Origin: Paraferrimonas haliotis | GTDB taxonomy: Bacteria; Pseudomonadota; Gammaproteobacteria; Enterobacterales; Shewanellaceae | Direction of reading: 5' to 3' | DNA: 64,000 bases | Assembly (NCBI RefSeq): GCF_002282895.1 | Contig: NZ_NRRB01000001.1 | Location: 248,001 to 312,000 of the forward strand | In this document: one piece after another, positions 62,546-64,000 of the stretch | How positions within the stretch are numbered: position 1 is the first letter of the stretch | Layout: every line of letters starts with the position of its first letter | Position numbers and translations under genes: made by a program | Notes under the pieces: model-generated | Database searches by the model: none | The model's input: only the letters and a program-made list of their open reading frames with translations | Told to the model about the DNA's origin: nothing

Positions 62546-64000
62546 ATGGCGAACCACCAAGCCACTGATACCACCTTATCTCTGGTGGAGAAAATTGGAA
62601 AAAAAATACCTGACCCCATCGTGATTTTCATGTCTTTGTTGACCTTTTGCTTCTTGCTGACTGCGGTTGTAGGCGGGTTAACGTTTGATACGCAAAACCC
62701 TGGTGGTGGCGTAACGACCCACGTTATTAAGAACATGACCGAAGCGGAAAACGTGCGCTGGCTGTTTGATAACGCGTTGCTGCAAAATTGGTTGGCCTTT
62801 GGTAATGGTGTTCTGGGCGTTATTTTGATCGTGATGCTGGGTGTTGGTGTTGCTGAGCATTCAGGTTTGTTGACCGCTGTTATTAAAAAGCTGGGTACCC
62901 GGTTGCCGGATAAATTGCTAGCGCCGGCCTTGGTATTTCTTGGCATCATGAGCTCCATTGCCACCGACGCCGGATACTTGGTGTTGGTTCCGCTGGCGGG
63001 TTTGCTATACGCCGGTCTTGGCAAAAACCCGTTGATTGGCATGGCGGCGGCGTTTGCTGGGGTATCTGCAGGCTTTAGTGCTAACTTGATTCCGGCTACG
63101 CCCATTGATGTCATTTTGGGAATGAACGCACAGGTATTTGCCGAATCTCAAGGCGTGCCTTTTGAGCGAGCAAATGGCACCGCGTTAACGCCGGCGACCA
63201 TGCATTACTACTTTATTTTTGCATCCACCTTCTTGCTGGCGGCGCTTGGCGCCTGGGTTACAGCAAAGTTTGTAGCACCCAAGCTTGAAAAAATGGACTA
63301 CGTGGTGCCTGAAGATATGCACCTCGAAGATTTTAATATCAGTGACGACGAAAAGCGCGGTCTTAAGGCGTCGTTGTGGGGTTTAATTGGTGCGTTAGGC
63401 ATTATTGTGGCGCTGGGGATGGGGCCGTTGGCTGAGTTTACTGATGAAACTGGGCGCACGGTTTCACCTCTACTGAATAACGTCATCTTATTGATTGCTA
63501 TGGTGTTCATCATCATTGGTGCCGCGTTTGGTTTCGCTTCCAAGAAGTTTACTAAGCTGATGGATGTGATTAACGCTATGGTGGGGCAGATGAACACCAT
63601 GGGCTACATTTTGGTGCTAACCTTTTTCTGCTACAACTTTTTGGGCTTGCTCAGTTACTCGGGGCTCGGTACCTATGTCACCTTTGTGGGGGCGACGTTT
63701 TTGCAATCACTTGGGCTGCAAGAATTTCCAATACTGTTGATTATTGGATTCGTATTCACCACCGCGGTTATTAACTTATTCGTAGGTGGGCTTACCTCTA
63801 AATGGATGCTGTTGGGGCCTATTTTTATCCCGATGTTGTACGCCGTTAACCCTAATATGACGCCAGATTTGGTGACCGCGGCTTATCGAGTGGCGGACTC
63901 GTCCACCAACATCATTACTCCGATGATGAGCTACGCCGGTGTGATTTTGGCGTTTATGCGCAAATACAAGCCTGACTTAAGCTTTGGTGACATGATCCTA
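62546..64000 (+). CDS. AbgT family transporter (cut by window edge)
   Basis: At least 485 residues of a polytopic membrane protein of the AbgT family; the 3' end lies past the edge. E. coli AbgT imports p-aminobenzoyl-glutamate, and other members export sulfonamides. Family segments are the start 'VEKIGKKIPDPIVIFMSLLTF' region, 'MLGVGVAEHSGLL', 'SSIATDAGYLVLVPLAG', 'GVSAGFSANLIPATPIDVIL' region, 'INLFVGGLTSKWMLLGPIF' and 'VADSSTNIITPMMSYAGVI', the last two forming the re-entrant hairpin motifs. AGGAG lies ten bases before the ATG; an earlier ATG at 62539 is followed at once by TAA. It is divergent from napA. Confidence 0.9.
   Translation, partial: MANHQATDTTLSLVEKIGKKIPDPIVIFMSLLTFCFLLTAVVGGLTFDTQNPGGGVTTHVIKNMTEAENVRWLFDNALLQNWLAFGNGVLGVILIVMLGVGVAEHSGLLTAVIKKLGTRLPDKLLAPALVFLGIMSSIATDAGYLVLVPLAGLLYAGLGKNPLIGMAAAFAGVSAGFSANLIPATPIDVILGMNAQVFAESQGVPFERANGTALTPATMHYYFIFASTFLLAALGAWVTAKFVAPKLEKMDYVVPEDMHLEDFNISDDEKRGLKASLWGLIGALGIIVALGMGPLAEFTDETGRTVSPLLNNVILLIAMVFIIIGAAFGFASKKFTKLMDVINAMVGQMNTMGYILVLTFFCYNFLGLLSYSGLGTYVTFVGATFLQSLGLQEFPILLIIGFVFTTAVINLFVGGLTSKWMLLGPIFIPMLYAVNPNMTPDLVTAAYRVADSSTNIITPMMSYAGVILAFMRKYKPDLSFGDMIL

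Noticed and set aside
63298-63600. A 100-codon minus-strand frame near the right edge
   Set aside because: It is the antisense of the AbgT transporter, whose frame is open to the window end and carries clear family motifs.

Overview
The window looks like a chromosome segment of a marine gammaproteobacterium of the Alteromonadales type. The evidence is conserved gene order: fxsA-groES-groEL; orn opposite rsgA-psd-mscM; nnr-tsaE-amiB-mutL-miaA-hfq-hflX-hflK-hflC-yjeT-purA; rnr-rlmB; rpsF-priB-rpsR-rplI; dnaB-alr. These blocks also occur in Escherichia coli, but here they are joined and interrupted differently. A TonB-dependent receptor beside a pullulanase lipoprotein, an S46 dipeptidyl peptidase and a periplasmic nitrate reductase all fit a particle-associated marine heterotroph. 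I cannot name the genus from sequence alone.

Layout. 1-2450: the 5' end of dsbD, a decayed cutA, fxsA and a MATE transporter. 2550-4680: a heat-shock promoter and groESL. 4700-12890 (minus strand): a small membrane protein, a D-2-hydroxyacid dehydrogenase, a glycerophosphodiester phosphodiesterase, mscM, an EamA permease, psd and rsgA. 12980-14021: orn and four tandem tRNA-Gly(GCC) genes. 14236-26761: an unknown 151-residue protein, a DUF4442 protein, then the nnr-to-purA block. 26826-26920: a cluster of GGGGACGTACCCC palindromes. 26925-34590: a DUF885 protein, rnr, rlmB, a DUF481 outer-membrane protein and the rpsF ribosomal operon.

34660-46972 is accessory material lying between rplI and dnaB. 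It holds an L,D-transpeptidase, a starch-uptake and starch-cleavage pair (TonB receptor and three-module pullulanase), an Lpp-type lipoprotein, an unknown lipoprotein and an S46 peptidase. 47056-53550 carries dnaB, alr, a polysaccharide-priming sugar-phosphate transferase, galU and a second MATE protein. 53745-58382 carries a small parvulin and, on the minus strand, a tightly coupled four-gene envelope operon: an outer-membrane beta-barrel, a lipoprotein alpha/beta hydrolase, a DUF4056-like lipoprotein and an Omp85-type barrel without POTRA domains. 58499-62299 is a napABC cluster with a 41-residue membrane protein and no napD. An AbgT-family transporter runs off the right edge.

The least explained parts are the four-gene envelope operon, the cutA relic fused to the dsbD start, the palindrome cluster behind purA, the 151-residue protein that replaces queG, the hairpin that ends on the DUF4442 start codon, and the S46 peptidase with an atypical specificity residue. 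I found no CRISPR array, prophage, insertion sequence or clear defence system. Most of the window is housekeeping.
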